The notes: a model not told the origin generated them from the sequence alone. A DNA stretch of 64,000 nucleotides from Sycobia sp. Sy_11 (GCA_018907035.1 JACCIC010000175.1:493501-557500), one strand, 5' to 3'. Counted from the first letter of the stretch, positions 48,313 to 63,422 are shown. Numbers and translations are program-made.

Positions 48313-49681
48313 ATTAACAAATTATAAGTAAGCCATGAATACGACGTGGCTCTGAACGTAATTGTATTTGAAGTCTGGAACAAACGGTATAGCTCTCCGT
48401 GTACTATTATGAATTTGATACGTACTGCCAATCTCATTCGGATTGATATGAGAGAAGCGGTCCAAAAGATTATCGTAATACTTAGTAAATATATATATAT
48501 TAGTAAATAATATAATCACGTACATTTAGTAACGATCGATGTGCCGGATCCCCGTTATGTATAAAGACTTCTGCGTCTTTATATCGATCCTGATCACGTA
48601 GTAGGTTAAGTGCACGACAGTTTTATATCGTTTTTATTTTTTCATCGCCATTGAAAAGTTCTCGAAACAGAGACAACCTCCTACCAGCTATATAGCAGAT
48701 ATATTATGCATGGCTATATATATACTTAAACCGCAGGTATCCTTTCTCTAATATAAAAGTATCTTTTATTCTCTACTTGAATTTCTAACGTTCGCTCGAA
48801 ACAACTCAATACAGCGTTAGTTCCAATGTTCGATTAAAAAGCCAATAGTTTTTTTTTTTTTAAGAACGGCTAATACACTGGAAATTCAACGATGGTGCCG
48901 GTTGCATCGAGAAAATACAGGAGAACTAATAAATCTACGATACCGAAAGTAGCTTGAATTTTTCGATAATTCTTAAAAAAAGGGAGGAAAAAAATGACGA
49001 TTTTCATAAACGTTTCGCATTTACAGTCGTATATCAAATACATAAATAATATCAATCCTCGGTGTATAAATAATTGCTTACGTGCTTGTATGTATACCAT
49101 TGTTTTTTTTTTTTTTTATTTTGTGTTTTCATCGATTATACCTCAGTATTTTATAAGTCAATGATTTTAATTTTTGTTTCAATAACGTTCAGAGAATCCC
49201 TCTGGCACAAGTACGAGATACTTCTGGCGTTTCTTGGCCTGCGCAGCGTACAATTTTGCGAATAATACTCGCGCAAAGAGCGAAATCGTCAGGGGAAAAG
49301 TTAATTCGAGTTGGAGAGTAAGGGGAGAAAATAAAAGTGGAATTTAAAACGGCTAATGATTGTATAGAAACTAAAAATAAAGGGTCCTCTTAAAGATACC
49401 GTATTTTACGAGTGGCTTTGGTACAGCGAAAAGAGTGCAGGTAAGGGCGTTTATGGGACGGCGGTGCACACAAAGGATGCCGGATTCTTATCTTTACGTA
49501 TCTTTAAGGGCTCGACTTTATCGCTGTAAAATCGACTGGTATCCCAGTTAAATGCACCCCTAAAGAGCTTAAAGGCTTAGAATATCTGTTTTATGGCTAC
49601 CAACCCCTCCGGAGGGCTTTATCGGAACAAAGAGAATTTCTCTTTTACGCCTCATTCGGAGATAGAGCGAGTGAGCGAGTG

Positions 49682-49682
<1 letters not shown>

Positions 49683-49735
<53 letters not shown>
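49683..49735. repeat. (GA)n microsatellite
   Basis: About 26 GA units preceded by GAGC repeats. Confidence 0.98.
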
Positions 49736-49737
<2 letters not shown>

Positions 49738-52700
49738 GACTTATTGCCGGTCTCCAATTTATTATTAACTTAAATCACCAAAAGGTATAATGCAACTCAA
49801 TATGGCAAAATTCAACTTCAATTCTTTTAACTTTATTGCTTAGTTTTTCCCCTTTTTGAGAAGCAATAGAATTGCGAAAAAATGTCATTGGCATCGGCTG
49901 AATATCCACAGCTAAATAATTCATTAAAGTTCAATAACTGAGGCAATATATCCATTAATGTAACTTTCTCATATTAAAATTGTAATGTAAAATCTTGAAA
50001 TATTATTCTTTTGATTAAATAACATCTTTTATATTTCATACTAACTTACTAGATTTTCCTTTGAAACATATTTACGATTTATTAAGCTTCTAATGCCAAT
50101 TTAAGTCGAGTTAAAACGAATAATAACGCGAAAAAGATAGTAGAATATAATATATAGCATTTAAAGAGATATGTATATTATACAAAATGTTCAATGTAAT
50201 TGTGCTCATTTTTAAGCTTATATAAATAAAATTGAACATTGTATGATTTGTATTTTAGTATTATTTTTAGTACTTGACACAGTTGGGAACTCAGTTCTTT
50301 CCAGCGCTTTTTTTTATCCCTCAATGTTTCAAATTATCAGAAATCTCGCGGCGAATGAATTTTAGAAAAATCGCGCGATTCAAATATTCCCGTAAGATAC
50401 AGGTTTAAGATACAATGCAATTATTGTATTCAGTTCTTTCTTATATATATTTTTAAAGATATTTTGAGTCGATGATTGTAGACACCTAATAAAAACTGAG
50501 GCTTTTTTTAGATTTCGAGTTTCTCCGCTTTTTTAGAAAGTAGTAAAATTGCTAAAATAGTGCCTCATTATTCTCCAATAAAACTTAAAAATAACCAAGA
50601 ACCATTAGGGGAAAAATGTATCAATTTCGGGGAAGGTTTCTTCTTTCAATTTTAAGATTAAAAACATATGTATACCATATAATTATAATCTAATAACTTG
50701 GATAAATATAATTTAACCGTTATAATTTCATTTTTATTATTATTATCTACGATCTCGCTTTTTTTTTAACGCTAATCTTTAATCAAGCAGGCTAGCTTTA
50801 TGAAGATGGATAAAAGAAACTCGCTCGTCATCAACTAAGTCGCTCGATGATTTTGGAGAATTGCCTCGGGACAATATTTTGAGCGCCCACGCGATTTGCT
50901 CCTGAATCGGCTAAATAGCAAATAACTATGTATATGGATGTTCGTTTGATGCGCATATATAAGAACGGAGCAATCGCGAGAGCCGAGAGTAGGTTGAAGG
51001 GCCGCTGCCCGTTGCTTGCAGCCTCGATAACTGTGCAGGTCGCGACCAATGTTCCCAATTGGCAATTATATGGAAAGCAGCGTTTTACATCTCGCATACT
51101 ACGTGTATATATATATATAACATACACGAGCGCGCCGGAAATTAATTAATCAGAACGTACAGTGCCGTATTAGTAAAGAGAACACGAGAAATTCTCATGA
51201 AAAGCATATAGCTCGAGGCCGCATAACTCCATTGCTTCACCTCCCCTTCCAAATCTATCATTCTCTCTCTCTCTCTCTCTCTCTCTCCCCTCTCTTTTAT
51301 TGAACTCCTTTATCCGCTGCTCTTTTTGATCGCGTACGTGCGCGCGGGCTTGCGGGCGTGTGCGCATATACCACGAGAACGTTAATTTTTTACTGGAATC
51401 GTTGCTTTGAAAAGATTTTTACTAGAGCATTGTTTACGACAAGCCGTTGCACGTATGCGCGCCTGTATTGGCAAATAAAGAATTTTGGCACAGCGTGGAA
51501 TCATATCGAGTGTATCATAATGTAAAAGGTAAAATATTGAAGAGCAATTGACTTGATTTGCGCGCTGCATGGAACTATCGAATCATTGAGACCGGAAATA
51601 AGAGCGTGTTGAGGGGGGGGGGAGACGAGTAAACGTACACGTGAAAAAATTTTAAATCGTTAATGCTGGTTTCGAGGCTGATTTTCGAAGGGCTGTAGTA
51701 TTTTTTCTCTTCGTCGACTTATTCTTGAAACGTAATCAGCAATTAATGAAAATTGACTAGTTTAATTCTTATACGTATTTATAAGTTTGTAATTTATTTC
51801 TGAAAATTATTTACTCTGCTTAAATTGCCCATATCGATATATCAGCCTACACTCGCAGTTCAATTAACACGATCGGTATAATTCGTATGATCTTAAAACA
51901 GTCTTCTTTCCCGTTTTTTTCTGTTTTTTTTTTTTTTTTTAATCGTCATATTTGAGACCTAGATAGACCTTGATCATTTGTCAACCTTTATTTACCTCTT
52001 CCTAATACTCTCCTGTATATTAGATACGATTGAATTTTCAACATAGAATTAAAATATTCCTGTATCCATCTTACCAGATGCCTTCTCCGGTTCGTGGGCT
52101 ACCTTATACATATATATAAAACAAGGATGCGTTATTACATTTAGATCAAATTATTATAAAATCTAGACGCGATAAACGTATTTTTTTAAGCTTTGGATTA
52201 AAAGAGCTGACGAGCGATAAGCGCGCAAAAATGAGATCAGTTGACAATAATTACAAGCGATGCAAAAGAAAGATAAAAATAGATTTAATATTTCGGTTCC
52301 CTCAAAATTTAGAGCTATTCTCAAAGGGCATAAGAAACTCGCGATCCACAGCAACAGTTGACGAGACGATTTATCGTAATCGATTTTTTACCCAAGTGTA
52401 TAACACATACGTATGCTCCTTTGCTGTAACCGTTCTTCTCAATCCGATCCGAATCCGATTTTTTCTTGCCGGAGAAGCGCTATTGTCAGCGGTATCGTTA
52501 TGTAGGAATAGGTCAGTGTATAAGATTTGGATCAATTGATTTTCTTTCAATATATATATTCTTTATTATATATATATATATATATATATTGTTGATGTAG
52601 GTTAAATAAATTTAGTAAAAGGAATGTGTTTAGAATACTTTATTAAAAAGATGCAAAAGATATATATATATATTAAACTATGACGAACTGAACTTTGGAA

Positions 52701-53223
52701 TAACATAACAAAGCTCATTAACTCAAAACGTAGCTACAAGTTGGTACAAATCATAAACAGGTCAATACAAGTAAATGTAACAGTACTTCCTGGTACGCAT
52801 CACATCTACAAACATGTATATAGTTAAGGAAATTTCCAGAGTACGAGTTTTCACGCAGGTATACTTCAACATATATAATAGACAAATTGATACATACACG
52901 TTCTTGAGATATTCGAGCATTTATGGTGTATATATCACTCGAGGGATGAAGGTAGGGACTTTATATGTGTACTTTATTCCCGTATTGACTCGGTTTTCCT
53001 ACAACCGGGCTATTTCGTATATTTAGATCGAATCATTGTGTTTGAAATCTTTTTCGTACAATTACCATGAAAGGCTGCCAAATTGTAAAAATTCGACGTA
53101 AAACATCGTATTTACTGGCCATTCTGAAAATTATTTGTTGCCGATAAAAGCATATTACTATAATTTTATCGTTAAAAATACACCGATTATACGCGGCTTT
53201 TCCATAAAATAGATTATTACACC

Positions 53224-53225
<2 letters not shown>

Positions 53226-53279
<54 letters not shown>
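53226..53279. repeat. (GA)n microsatellite
   Basis: About 26 GA units. Confidence 0.98.
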
Positions 53280-53281
<2 letters not shown>

Positions 53282-53596
53282 GATAAAAAACTATAAAACT
53301 CCAGAAGCTTACACACGTTCTTTTATTCGTTAGTCGTTTAAAGGGACACAGAGAACGGAAATGAAATAATGATGCAATATATGCGCACGTGCGTATGAAA
53401 TAATTAAATTAACTTTTAGTATATATTTGTAATCTCGTTCAAAATCGTTTACAAACACATCTGTTCATATATCGGTAATAGTATGTATGCATACGTACAG
53501 AAATAACAGTATATATAATATATATGAATAACCTACGTGTAGCCTTAACAACAAAACAAAACGAAAATGGAGCGAGCGAATCTATATATCGCGTAC

Positions 53597-53599
<3 letters not shown>

Positions 53600-53654
<55 letters not shown>
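53600..53654. repeat. (TA)n microsatellite
   Basis: About 27 TA units next to a CpG-rich patch. Confidence 0.98.
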
Positions 53655-53656
<2 letters not shown>

Positions 53657-54047
53657 CAGGAACGGGGAAAAGCCCGCGGTAAATCGTCAGGCGGAGCGGC
53701 GGCAATATGGTGGAAAGCCGTATAATAAAAACGAGGCGATTTTCGCGCTCGTCCGTCTCGTTGTCGCGCGCGGCGCTTTTTCCACGTTCTTATTATTCTT
53801 TTACCCCGCGCACGCCTTCCCGGCAGTTCCATGGGTTATGGACCCGCCAGGGTTCCGGGTTTCTCGTATATATACACGCCCGCCTAGGCGCGTACGTGTA
53901 TGCGCATGTACGCGTGCATATACATACAGGAGTCCGCGGAGAGCGCTTTTACGAGTCGAGAGTGCCATTTTATTGCGCGCTCGCCGGTCGGTAAGTTTCA
54001 AAGGCCAAGGCAAAGTGGCTGACGGCAATATATACATACGTGTGTGT

Positions 54048-54058
54048 GTATATATATA

Positions 54059-54101
<43 letters not shown>
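54048..54101. repeat. (TA)n microsatellite
   Basis: About 26 TA units with one C interruption. Confidence 0.97.
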
Positions 54102-54106
<5 letters not shown>

Positions 54107-54542
54107 CGTCGGACTTCATACGACATAACGAAAAACTGCCGGCCGATCGCCGGCGACTCTATCAATGCCTGGGGAATTTACGACGACGTGTGAATTCAAT
54201 TAAACTCCCCTCCCCTCTCCCCCTATACCCCTTTTTGGGATCTATACTCCGGGAGAGAGAGACAGCGAGAGACTTAGCCTCCGCGACATTTCTGCGCGCG
54301 GCGCGTGGTAATTTATGCATCGAGAGCGCTGACACGCGCCGCAGGTTTACTATATGTGCGCGCGCGCGCTCAGGTGCCGGCGGCAGGCATGTGTACAGGG
54401 GCAGGTTCGCATTATGCGGTTCGACGGGTCGAGAGCAATGCCACGGGTATCTTTCTCTCTCTTTCTCTTTTCTGTTTTTGACTAATTAAAAGCTAGGATT
54501 GTCAGTTTGGAGGAGCCTCGAGATCCGGTATAGAATATTGTA

Positions 54543-54588
54543 TGTGCGCGCGCGCGCGCACGCGCGCGTGTGTGTGTGTATGTGTGTT
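54543..54588. repeat. GC/GT alternating tract
   Basis: (GC)n-CACGCGCGCG-(TG)n, strictly alternating purine-pyrimidine, potentially Z-DNA forming. Confidence 0.93.
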
Positions 54589-56218
54589 AAGGAATTCGAA
54601 TCAAAGTCTTAATTAACCCATTTGTATATAAGATTCAACCATTCGAGAATTTCTTAGATCGTTTTAATCTTCAGCCGCATATATATGAATAGCTTAGCTG
54701 GCTATAATGTCAATTCGGCAAGCTTGAATAAATAGCAAAAAGAATTTCATTCCCCTTACAATATTAGGTTACTGATAAGTATATGTGTGTATATATATAT
54801 ATAGATTTTTTATTACACTTCAGCTTTATAGTCGATCTAAAACCTATTTTTTGTGCGTGTGCGCGCGTGTGTGTAAACGTATGTAAAGGAAAAAGTAAAA
54901 AAAGTCTCAATTTTGTATATATGTATATAGCAAATAATGTACGGAATGATAATAGTGGCCATTCTGTGAATTATATATCATTACTATTTCAAGCTCATTC
55001 GAAGATTTGTAAGTAAAATGTATTAGATAAAAAGAGCGTCTATTTATAACTTTATACGATCAATGGTATTAGGCCTAATTACATTATCATTTTCTCAGCC
55101 ATATTCAATATTTACACGCATATCAACTTTATTGTTTATATAAAAATGAGATTTACAAAGAAGAGGAAATTAAATTTTTTGGACTTTATTTATATAAATA
55201 TAAAATAATCACGGCGGTAAGATATATTTGTATATCTATTAAAGAATTTAACTTTTAATAATTTCACAACAAAGTTAATTGATATGTTTCTTTATATAAT
55301 AATTATGGTTATTCAATACTATAATGGCTTAAGTGTACAAAGTTGACAGATTGAGTAAAATATATATGCTTTTGTCGTTGTTCTCGGCAGTCTTCAACCG
55401 ACTTTTGCTTTTGCAATTTGTACTAAAAAAATTTTAGTATATACGAGCATACAGTTTTTATTCGAACGAAAATCCTCGAAACTACATTGGCAGATATATC
55501 GTTTATTATCGGATTATTATATATTTCCTGGGTGTAGTTCCGAAAAGGTGTATCCGGCAAAATTGAAAGGAACATATAAGGTAGGCAATTCTTATATTCG
55601 TGTTTTATGGCGCCGATTACGCACGTCGCGTTAAAAATAAGTTGCGACTTGAGAAGTCCGAGTGATGTAAATCGTAAAGCAAAAAACAAAAAAACAAAAA
55701 AACAAAAAAAAAAAATAAAGTAACTCCGCAAAAATGACGGTCTTCTACAAACGTATCATTGCGAAATATTGAAAATTACGAGAAACAAAAACGAAGAAAA
55801 AAAAGAACCGTATCGTCATTTTCTCCTCTTCCTACGACGGCTTCGCCGTCTTATATTCGCCTCGCGACCTCTTCCCTTTTTAACGTCCCCCTTTCGCCCC
55901 GCCGCGCCGCCGGCAGTACATTATAATAAATTCCTTCTCGTCGATGCAATCATCTTTCGACTCTACTTTACGGCTTCATTTTACAACCGGAAAGAAATTC
56001 TGCATTCGCTGTATTTACTTTTAATTTGTTTTTCGGTTATATTTTTTAAAAAGATTCCACCCCTTTTTGTTGTACAAAATATACACACACACACACACAC
56101 ACAATATATATATATATATACTTTGACCGTTATATTCGCGTAATTTAATCTTTCAATTAGTTTTTATATCGAGGTATATCTTATGTTCCAACTTGCTCCG
56201 TCATAATTATTTTGCTCC

Positions 56219-56222
<4 letters not shown>

Positions 56223-56273
<51 letters not shown>
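56223..56273. repeat. (TA)n microsatellite
   Basis: About 25 TA units. Confidence 0.98.
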
Positions 56274-56277
<4 letters not shown>

Positions 56278-56821
56278 TGGATTATTCATAAGCTGGAAAA
56301 CTGATTTGTAAGAGTTCACGAAAATTCGTAAATAAATGTCCGCTCCGTTCGCTTATAGGCGCGGAAGCCTTTGCTTGCGCGAGCGAGCACGCGTCACTCG
56401 CGGCGCTGCGTCCCCAACGGATTATAATTGATTTGCCGGCTTTGAAATGCCGCGCGCGCGCGCTTACACACCTTCGTTTAGCACGAGGCTCGCAGCAGCT
56501 TTTGTAACAGGCCTGCTTTTTTTCTTCTACGCGCCTCTTGCGTTTCGTTCGCTTTCTCCACTTTAACGCTGGCTTTTTCCAGGTTTTGATTCAAGGAAGG
56601 AATCTCGCGGCGTTCATTCGCCGAGACTTTGCGAAATGACCGGTGAAAGACAATTTTTTTTTTGTTTTTTTTTTTTTTTTTTGGAACCGTTGAACTTACG
56701 AGGGACCTCCCTATCTGAATCGTGTTGGTTCTTGGACGTAGGAAATTCGAAGTGAGATTATTACAACGTACGCGGCTCGTATTATTGGGCTGTAAAAGTT
56801 AAAATTTTCAAATCATTTTAA

Positions 56822-57259
56822 TTGTCTTGGTATCGAAAAAGTACTGACAAATAAATTGTTTGTCTGTTTTGTCTTGGATTGACTAGTAAGTATTGGTTTT
56901 GATTTTCAAAAATTGGCCAATCGTTTCTTAAAACATTATACTATATGTAAACATTCGATGGAACAAGAGCATCTTTTAATGAATAATTGATTTTTTGTTT
57001 TAGCCAAGCCTATATATTGCAATAATATAAGTAAATTAAAAAAAAATTGTATTACGTCAAACTGATATATCTATCGATTTTTATTAATCTACTCTTCATC
57101 CATTGATTTATGTATAGTAGAACTCGCGTTAATTTAACATTTACAAAAAAACAATTGTTTACGATTATATATTACGATGTTTCCGTATGAAATATTTGTT
57201 TGAAAGATAGGGACGTAGAACTGGATTAAAGATAGGCGTATAACTAGAATAGATAATGG

Positions 57260-57318
<59 letters not shown>

Positions 57319-57864
57319 TGTATAACCGTAATGAAAATTCTTGCAGTCCGTTACACCTTCTAAGCCACGGTCCTTTAATTTTTATAAGTTTTGATGTTGA
57401 GAAAATATAAATATATCATATAACAAGAAACATTAAATTGTTTACTTTTAGAGCACGTGTATCAATAGTATACACCGTTTTATAAAAATTTTTCACATAT
57501 ATTTAATAAATATAACTCTAGTGCTATTGTCATCGCTTAAATTTTCAGCAATTTTAAAACACGAAATTACTATTAGGTCAATTATAGTTATTGGGTGTTT
57601 GGTGTCGTTATAATTACGAATTCGATATTTTACTAGTTATAGAGATATATAGAAATAATACTAACCAGTGATAAATAATCTTCAGAGTTCAAATAACATT
57701 TAAAGTTTCTAATGTATTACAGGTTTAAAGTAATATAGTATGTAACTAAGAGCAAGATCCTTACTACACTTAGCTAAAAAGGCTCGTCAAGACCAATGTT
57801 TTTCTGTTTCAGATCTTGGTATTGGTCTTGAATCTCGATACGAAACTGAACAACATCAAGACTA
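56822..57864. mobile_element. Non-autonomous transposon-like element, copy 2 (GTCTTG/CAAGAC ends)
   Basis: Starts with TTGTCTTGGTATCG and TTTGTCTTGG and ends with GTCAAGACCAATG, GATCTTGGTATTGGTCTTGA and CATCAAGACTA. Blocks shared with 7268-8112 are collinear, so the two are likely diverged members of one family. A (TA)n microsatellite has grown inside it at 57262-57314. Confidence 0.5.
57262..57314. repeat. (TA)n microsatellite
   Basis: About 26 TA units inside transposon-like copy 2. Confidence 0.98.
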
Positions 57865-59139
57865 CTATGGTGGATCTCTACAAATATTGGTTAAATGACA
57901 GAGAAAGAAATTGTGTGAACAAGATTGGGGGACGTTTAATCATTACACGTAGAGTATTCTGTCAAAACTAATTAATAGAGAGATATAATTTATCCGGTAA
58001 ACTGTTATCTTAAGGAAAAGAGAATAGAACAATTGTGAACGCTTTGGAAAAAAATAAAGGACGAAATAAAAAGAGAAAAAAGTGAATTGGATAAATAAGC
58101 GAGTAGGAATTAGGAATTAGTCTATCTGTCTATATAAAAGTTAAAATAGAGGTCGAGAGGTTAGTTTAACGCAAACATGCGCTCAGTAGTGGAGAATGTA
58201 TGAAAGTCATAAAATTGAAAAATTTTGAAAATAAATCAGTACTTCATTATAAACTAAAATTAAATTGATTTTAGAGCAAGCATGTGAAAAGTGAAAAAAT
58301 ATTTAATGTATAGGCGCTTAATCGCTAGCGATTCAGAATTTGTTTATTGTAATTGTAATAAGGGTACAAATAAAAGGTATTAAAAAGTTTGAAAGAATGT
58401 AAAGTACATAAGTGTATACGTACTAAATTTGTAGAATGAATTAACCAATTACATTTCTGGTTAAAAAGGCAAAGTAGAAATCATTTATTACTAAGTTGGC
58501 TTTATTCGAGAAGTAATAATTGATAAAATGTATCAGTATAGATTAAACAATTCAATTGCAAAAGTAATTATAAATGATATAGCTCTACATGAAAAAAATT
58601 CTCAAATGAAAAGGAACACTGCATTTAAATAATGTTCCTATTATATATATTATTAAATCCAAATAGTACATCTTTATTTTCATGCAAGATTTATTATATG
58701 AAATGAGTTTTTATCACATCTAGGGAATTTCTGCAAAAACCTTAAAACGCCATAACCCTTGGAATGATGATCCGGATAAATCACTTCTAATACGTAAACC
58801 TAAGAAAAACGGAGAAAAGCCTCGAACAAATATCACGACATCCGCGGAACCTCCGAGAAGCGAAGTTAGCCCCGAGTAAACACGAGCTTATATCAGCTTT
58901 CTCTATCTCTCTCTCTCTCTATTGCTATAGCTCTACATAATCCTTCCAGCTCGCGGGCATTCCTTTAACACTCGCTACACTCTACTTACTTACTTGCGCA
59001 CGCCTCTTTCCGAAATAACATATGCTTTGCGGGGGGATTTGAGAGCCTGATGCGTCTCTTTTATTATAGACGCGGGGCAACTGTGCGGGCAATCGCTCAA
59101 GCTTTCGTCCCTTACATATGTGTGAGTGAGTGAATGAGT

Positions 59140-59141
<2 letters not shown>

Positions 59142-59204
<63 letters not shown>

Positions 59205-59213
59205 GTGTGTGTG
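59142..59213. repeat. (GA)n-(GT)n compound microsatellite
   Basis: GAGT units, then about 30 GA units, then GT. Confidence 0.97.
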
Positions 59214-60254
59214 GTGTTGCACTTTTTTCGTATCCGAGCTTGATGAAACGAGGATGTAGAGCGAGTTCCGCCTATTTTTCAAGGATATTTATATTATGAA
59301 GGCTATATTCGTTGGTATTGATGCATTATAAGTTAAATATTATTTCTGTCTATTATTAGTTACAATACCGTATAGGTGGATAAAAAAATAAGTTGACTTT
59401 ATTTGTTTTTTTTTTTTTATTCAAACCCCTATTTTACCATTAATTAGTCTTATATTACCATCACTAAGATTGAAGAACAATCTCAGGGCAACAATTTTTC
59501 AGAAAAGCAGTGCGAGACTACCGAAAAAGACGATTTAATTTTAGGTCCAGAATCTTATTAAGTATTATTCTTTGGAATAGCGATATCAATTTTTTATCGA
59601 AGATTTCAATTCTTTAGCAACTTGCGATTCTGATTTTTGAACTGTGTAAGGAAACTAAAAGTTATGCGGATAAAAACGTGAAACAATTATTTTATCTCTT
59701 TTTATCCTCTCACTCAATTAATTCACTATACAATCGACTAAAATGCAAACTCTAGGATTCGGTACTTTGGGCTGAGTGTTAATAAATGAGTGACTGATTG
59801 ATTAAGTCGGTTCGTCAGACTGATCCCTTTCGGTTAGAATGCGCTTCGGCTTGTGGCGGGCAATTTTTCTAATCCCTTGTCAAACGCTAATTACTTTTTC
59901 GTATGTTGTAGGTTCTTTCATAGAGACATTGGTAGATTATTATATGAATATTTCAGAATATAACAATTTTATTATCGGTTAAAAAGAGAGCTCTTTATGA
60001 CGAAATTGTGATTTCTTATATAATTTGAAGACGCAGAAAATTACAGATAAGTTTTTAGAAGGATAATTTAGTTTACGATTTTAAAACCAGGATGGATTTT
60101 TACAGATATTATTACTAAGGATATTTTATTTCGGAAACAATTCGAATTAGCCGATCAAAAATTTCTGATTTAGAATTTGATAACTCCCGGAGGAAGGGAG
60201 AGGGATACAAAAATAACAGACACCGAAAAATGTTGAAATGATACATCTGCAGTA

Positions 60255-60500
60255 TTGCAACGGTGCAATACTATTTCTCCAAAAGTGTTGCATGAATTCA
60301 TCCTTTTTTGGGACTCTTTTGAAGCCCTTCTGAGTTTTGGGAATAGAAAAGAGTGTCGAGGAGGCCTTTTCTATTACCAAAATAATCACGATTTAGTCAT
60401 AACACCACCAATGAGTTCACCGGGGTATACAGGTCCCACATACAAAACATTAGAGGAAATTACTAGGCATGCAAGCCTATTGGCATCCCAATACCCCTAG
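60255..60500 (+). other. Unassigned 81-codon open frame
   Basis: Reads MQRCNTISPKVLHEFILFWD through GYTGPTYKTLEEITRHASLL to a stop. No signal peptide or known motif; following in-frame sequence has many stops. Probably a remnant or chance. Confidence 0.18.
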
Positions 60501-60902
60501 GCAATTTCTTTGTCGATTCTCCCAGAACAAATTTTCTCCGTTGCTTCAATATTTTCATTTATTATTAATGAATATTGTCTGCTAAGTCTTCCAGGGTGAG
60601 ATTCGACGCCGCATAATATTGCGACAGCTTCTCAGTCTTTTGGAAGAGTTTGCACGACTCTCGCAGATACCATGAAATACTGCTGCAATGGATTTTGAAC
60701 GTACACGTAAAATTGCTGCGATATTATTTCATTATTGTTCCATGATATTAACTTTAACGCAGTTTTTCAGCAATACTTGATTATGGCATAGTTTATCAAA
60801 ATATTGAGATATTTGATATATGACTTCATTATGGGCTTTCAAGTGGATATAGAATATTGACACGACATTGTACCGTTTTTGGAATATTATATTGTGACAT
60901 TT

Positions 60903-60972
60903 CATACGAAGACATTATCGGTTTTATATACATACGAAAGACATTATTACATACGAAGACATTATTTATTAT
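60903..60972. repeat. Three short direct repeats
   Basis: CATACGAAGACATTAT occurs near 60903, as a one-base variant near 60932, and again near 60950. Confidence 0.8.
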
Positions 60973-62034
60973 ATATAGGAGATGTGATCCTACAATAATT
61001 ACAATATATTGAATTGTCATTTATTTCAGCAGAGTATTGCATGTCATGTGAGCTTGTTTTATATTTTTTATTATGTACTATATTCTTTTTATTCTTTAGC
61101 TTAAAGATATTATGTTTCATTAATAATTAAATTACATATTATTTAATAATGCAGTGTACAATCATGTTAAAAGTTACGTATTAAATGCATTACAAAATAA
61201 CATCTACTAGCAACAAGTATCAATAAAATTCAAATAAGATTTTTTTAATAAAAGGCGAGTGGTTTGAAATAATTTCAGTTTTACTTGCTAAACTCTAACG
61301 TATGGCATATTTCACGTAAACTCTATAATTAGAATTAGTCTAAAAATATCTATAATCAAGTCCTATATATTGCATACGGAATTATGAAGTCGAGAAAAAA
61401 TTTCCATCAGCAGTAAATAAACATAAATAATGATCGAAAATTTTAGCCGATCCAGGTTTACGCTCGGAGAGAAGCCGGACGAAAACTAAAATATTAATTA
61501 ATCAATTTGCCCCGACGATATTGTTGTTATTTAATATAGCAAATGGGCGCCGCAGATCGGTTTCCACAAGCAGTGAATATTTGTTTTATTTTCCCGATTC
61601 TTTTGCGTATACATTCGATAAAATTATAATAAATTGCCATATAGTAAACTCGTTTTAGGTATTGGATAAAATATAAATAATTTTTCGAAAACTTGTTAAT
61701 TTAGTACTGCATTATTAATTTTATAGTAAAAAATTTGGATTACATACGTATGAAAATTCTTTAGGATTTTAAGAGTACAGATTTCACACGCATATATATA
61801 ATAGTCCAGTGCAATTACTTAACTTTGACGAGTGATAATAAAACCATTTGAAATTTAAAAAAGTTGTACTAATTTAATTTAAGCACGGCCGAGTACAAGA
61901 TATAGAACAATGATTTAGATAAACGGAAGTTTTCTATGCTTTTTGACTGAAAATATTCTGCTTCTGTATTTGAAATGGTTTTTCGTGATGTCATTAATAA
62001 TATATACGCTTACACACACACACATACCGTATAT

Positions 62035-62038
<4 letters not shown>

Positions 62039-62085
<47 letters not shown>
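62039..62085. repeat. (TA)n microsatellite
   Basis: About 23 TA units. Confidence 0.98.
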
Positions 62086-62087
<2 letters not shown>

Positions 62088-62825
62088 CACGCCATTTTAA
62101 AATTCAACGAAGGTACAACAACAAAGTCTATTTATTCTCTCGTTCTCCTCTCGCTGTTTTAATTAACAAATTCAGCTCCCACACGAAGTGTCCGTTCAGC
62201 GAATCTCCATATCCACTTCTTTATGTGTATGCACGCGCGGGCTCGCGCAATTTCTCGGACGGTTTCGTTCCTTCATTATTCGAGGAGAGCGAATTGTTGA
62301 ATACATGTGTGTGTGTGTGTGTGTTGTGTGTGTGTGTGTATATGTCATAAAACGACTTGCGCATATAGATTTCATTACTCTAATCATTCGAAGTGCCCGC
62401 AGGCTTCTATCTATCTATCTATACATCTATCCCTCTATATATATATATACTGTATTTCATCATCCGCATTGGCGGCTCTATTGTGCGCTGCTCCTGCGTT
62501 TCGCTCCTGCGTCTCCCTTATATATGCCCTCTTAAATGCAAAAAGAGACCCGAAGACACCGCGTTTCAGTCTCAGTCGTTCGCCGAGAAACGGCGCGTCC
62601 GCACTGAGAGGGAGAGGGAAAGAGACAGAGAGAGCGCGTGCATTTTTGCGCGCACTCTTATCCCGCGATCGAAGACGTTCGACATATAGATATTTAATAA
62701 GTATATAAACGCAGGCCGATCGTCGACGAGACTACGATCGTTATATAGGAGGTAACCGGTAAGATTTTAGAAGTTTTTCATATAACTGATGGCTCTTTCT
62801 GTCGTTTAAAAATAGATATAGATAC

Positions 62826-62828
<3 letters not shown>

Positions 62829-62878
<50 letters not shown>
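62829..62878. repeat. (TA)n microsatellite
   Basis: About 25 TA units. Confidence 0.98.
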
Positions 62879-62880
<2 letters not shown>

Positions 62881-63421
62881 TGTGTATTTATACAGTATGT
62901 AATTATTATCGAGGAAGGCGCATTTTAAACATGTACGCTCGATCACAATTGAAATACGTCATTCATCTCAAAAATTATGATTTACACATTATTATAATAT
63001 AAGATAAACTTGCATTTAGTTTTTTAGATCATTTCAGTTTCACTTTCCGATTTATCGTAATTATTCAGATTCTTTTTTCACATTTGATGATTATTCTAAA
63101 TTCTTCATTAAGTTGTGAGTACATATGCAAAAGATTAATGAAGAAGAGAAAATGCTAATACTGTCAACGTTTCTCACCGTTGGCTTTCAAAGGATATCAT
63201 GCACTTATATATATATGTATGTATAGATGGAATATTATATAGATCAATTTACATAAAAAATAGATGGAACTAAGATTGTGTGTCGACTTACTCGGTACCG
63301 ATAGAACCTTGCCAGCGTAAAAAACGCAAAAGTTCATTCGTATTAAAGTGGTGCTAAAACTCAATTTTCTTTCGCCATCCTTCGTGCCATATCTTTATCG
63401 AGTACGATATTCATATATATT

Positions 63422-63422
<1 letters not shown>

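Larger units (their letters stand above)
48310..63400. other. Gene-free stretch left of the allatotropin-like gene
   Basis: AT-rich with many microsatellites, CpG-rich patches at 53655-54400 and 56340-56600, and a transposon-like element at 56822-57864. An 81-codon open frame at 60255-60500 has no family I can name. No exon recognised. Confidence 0.55.
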
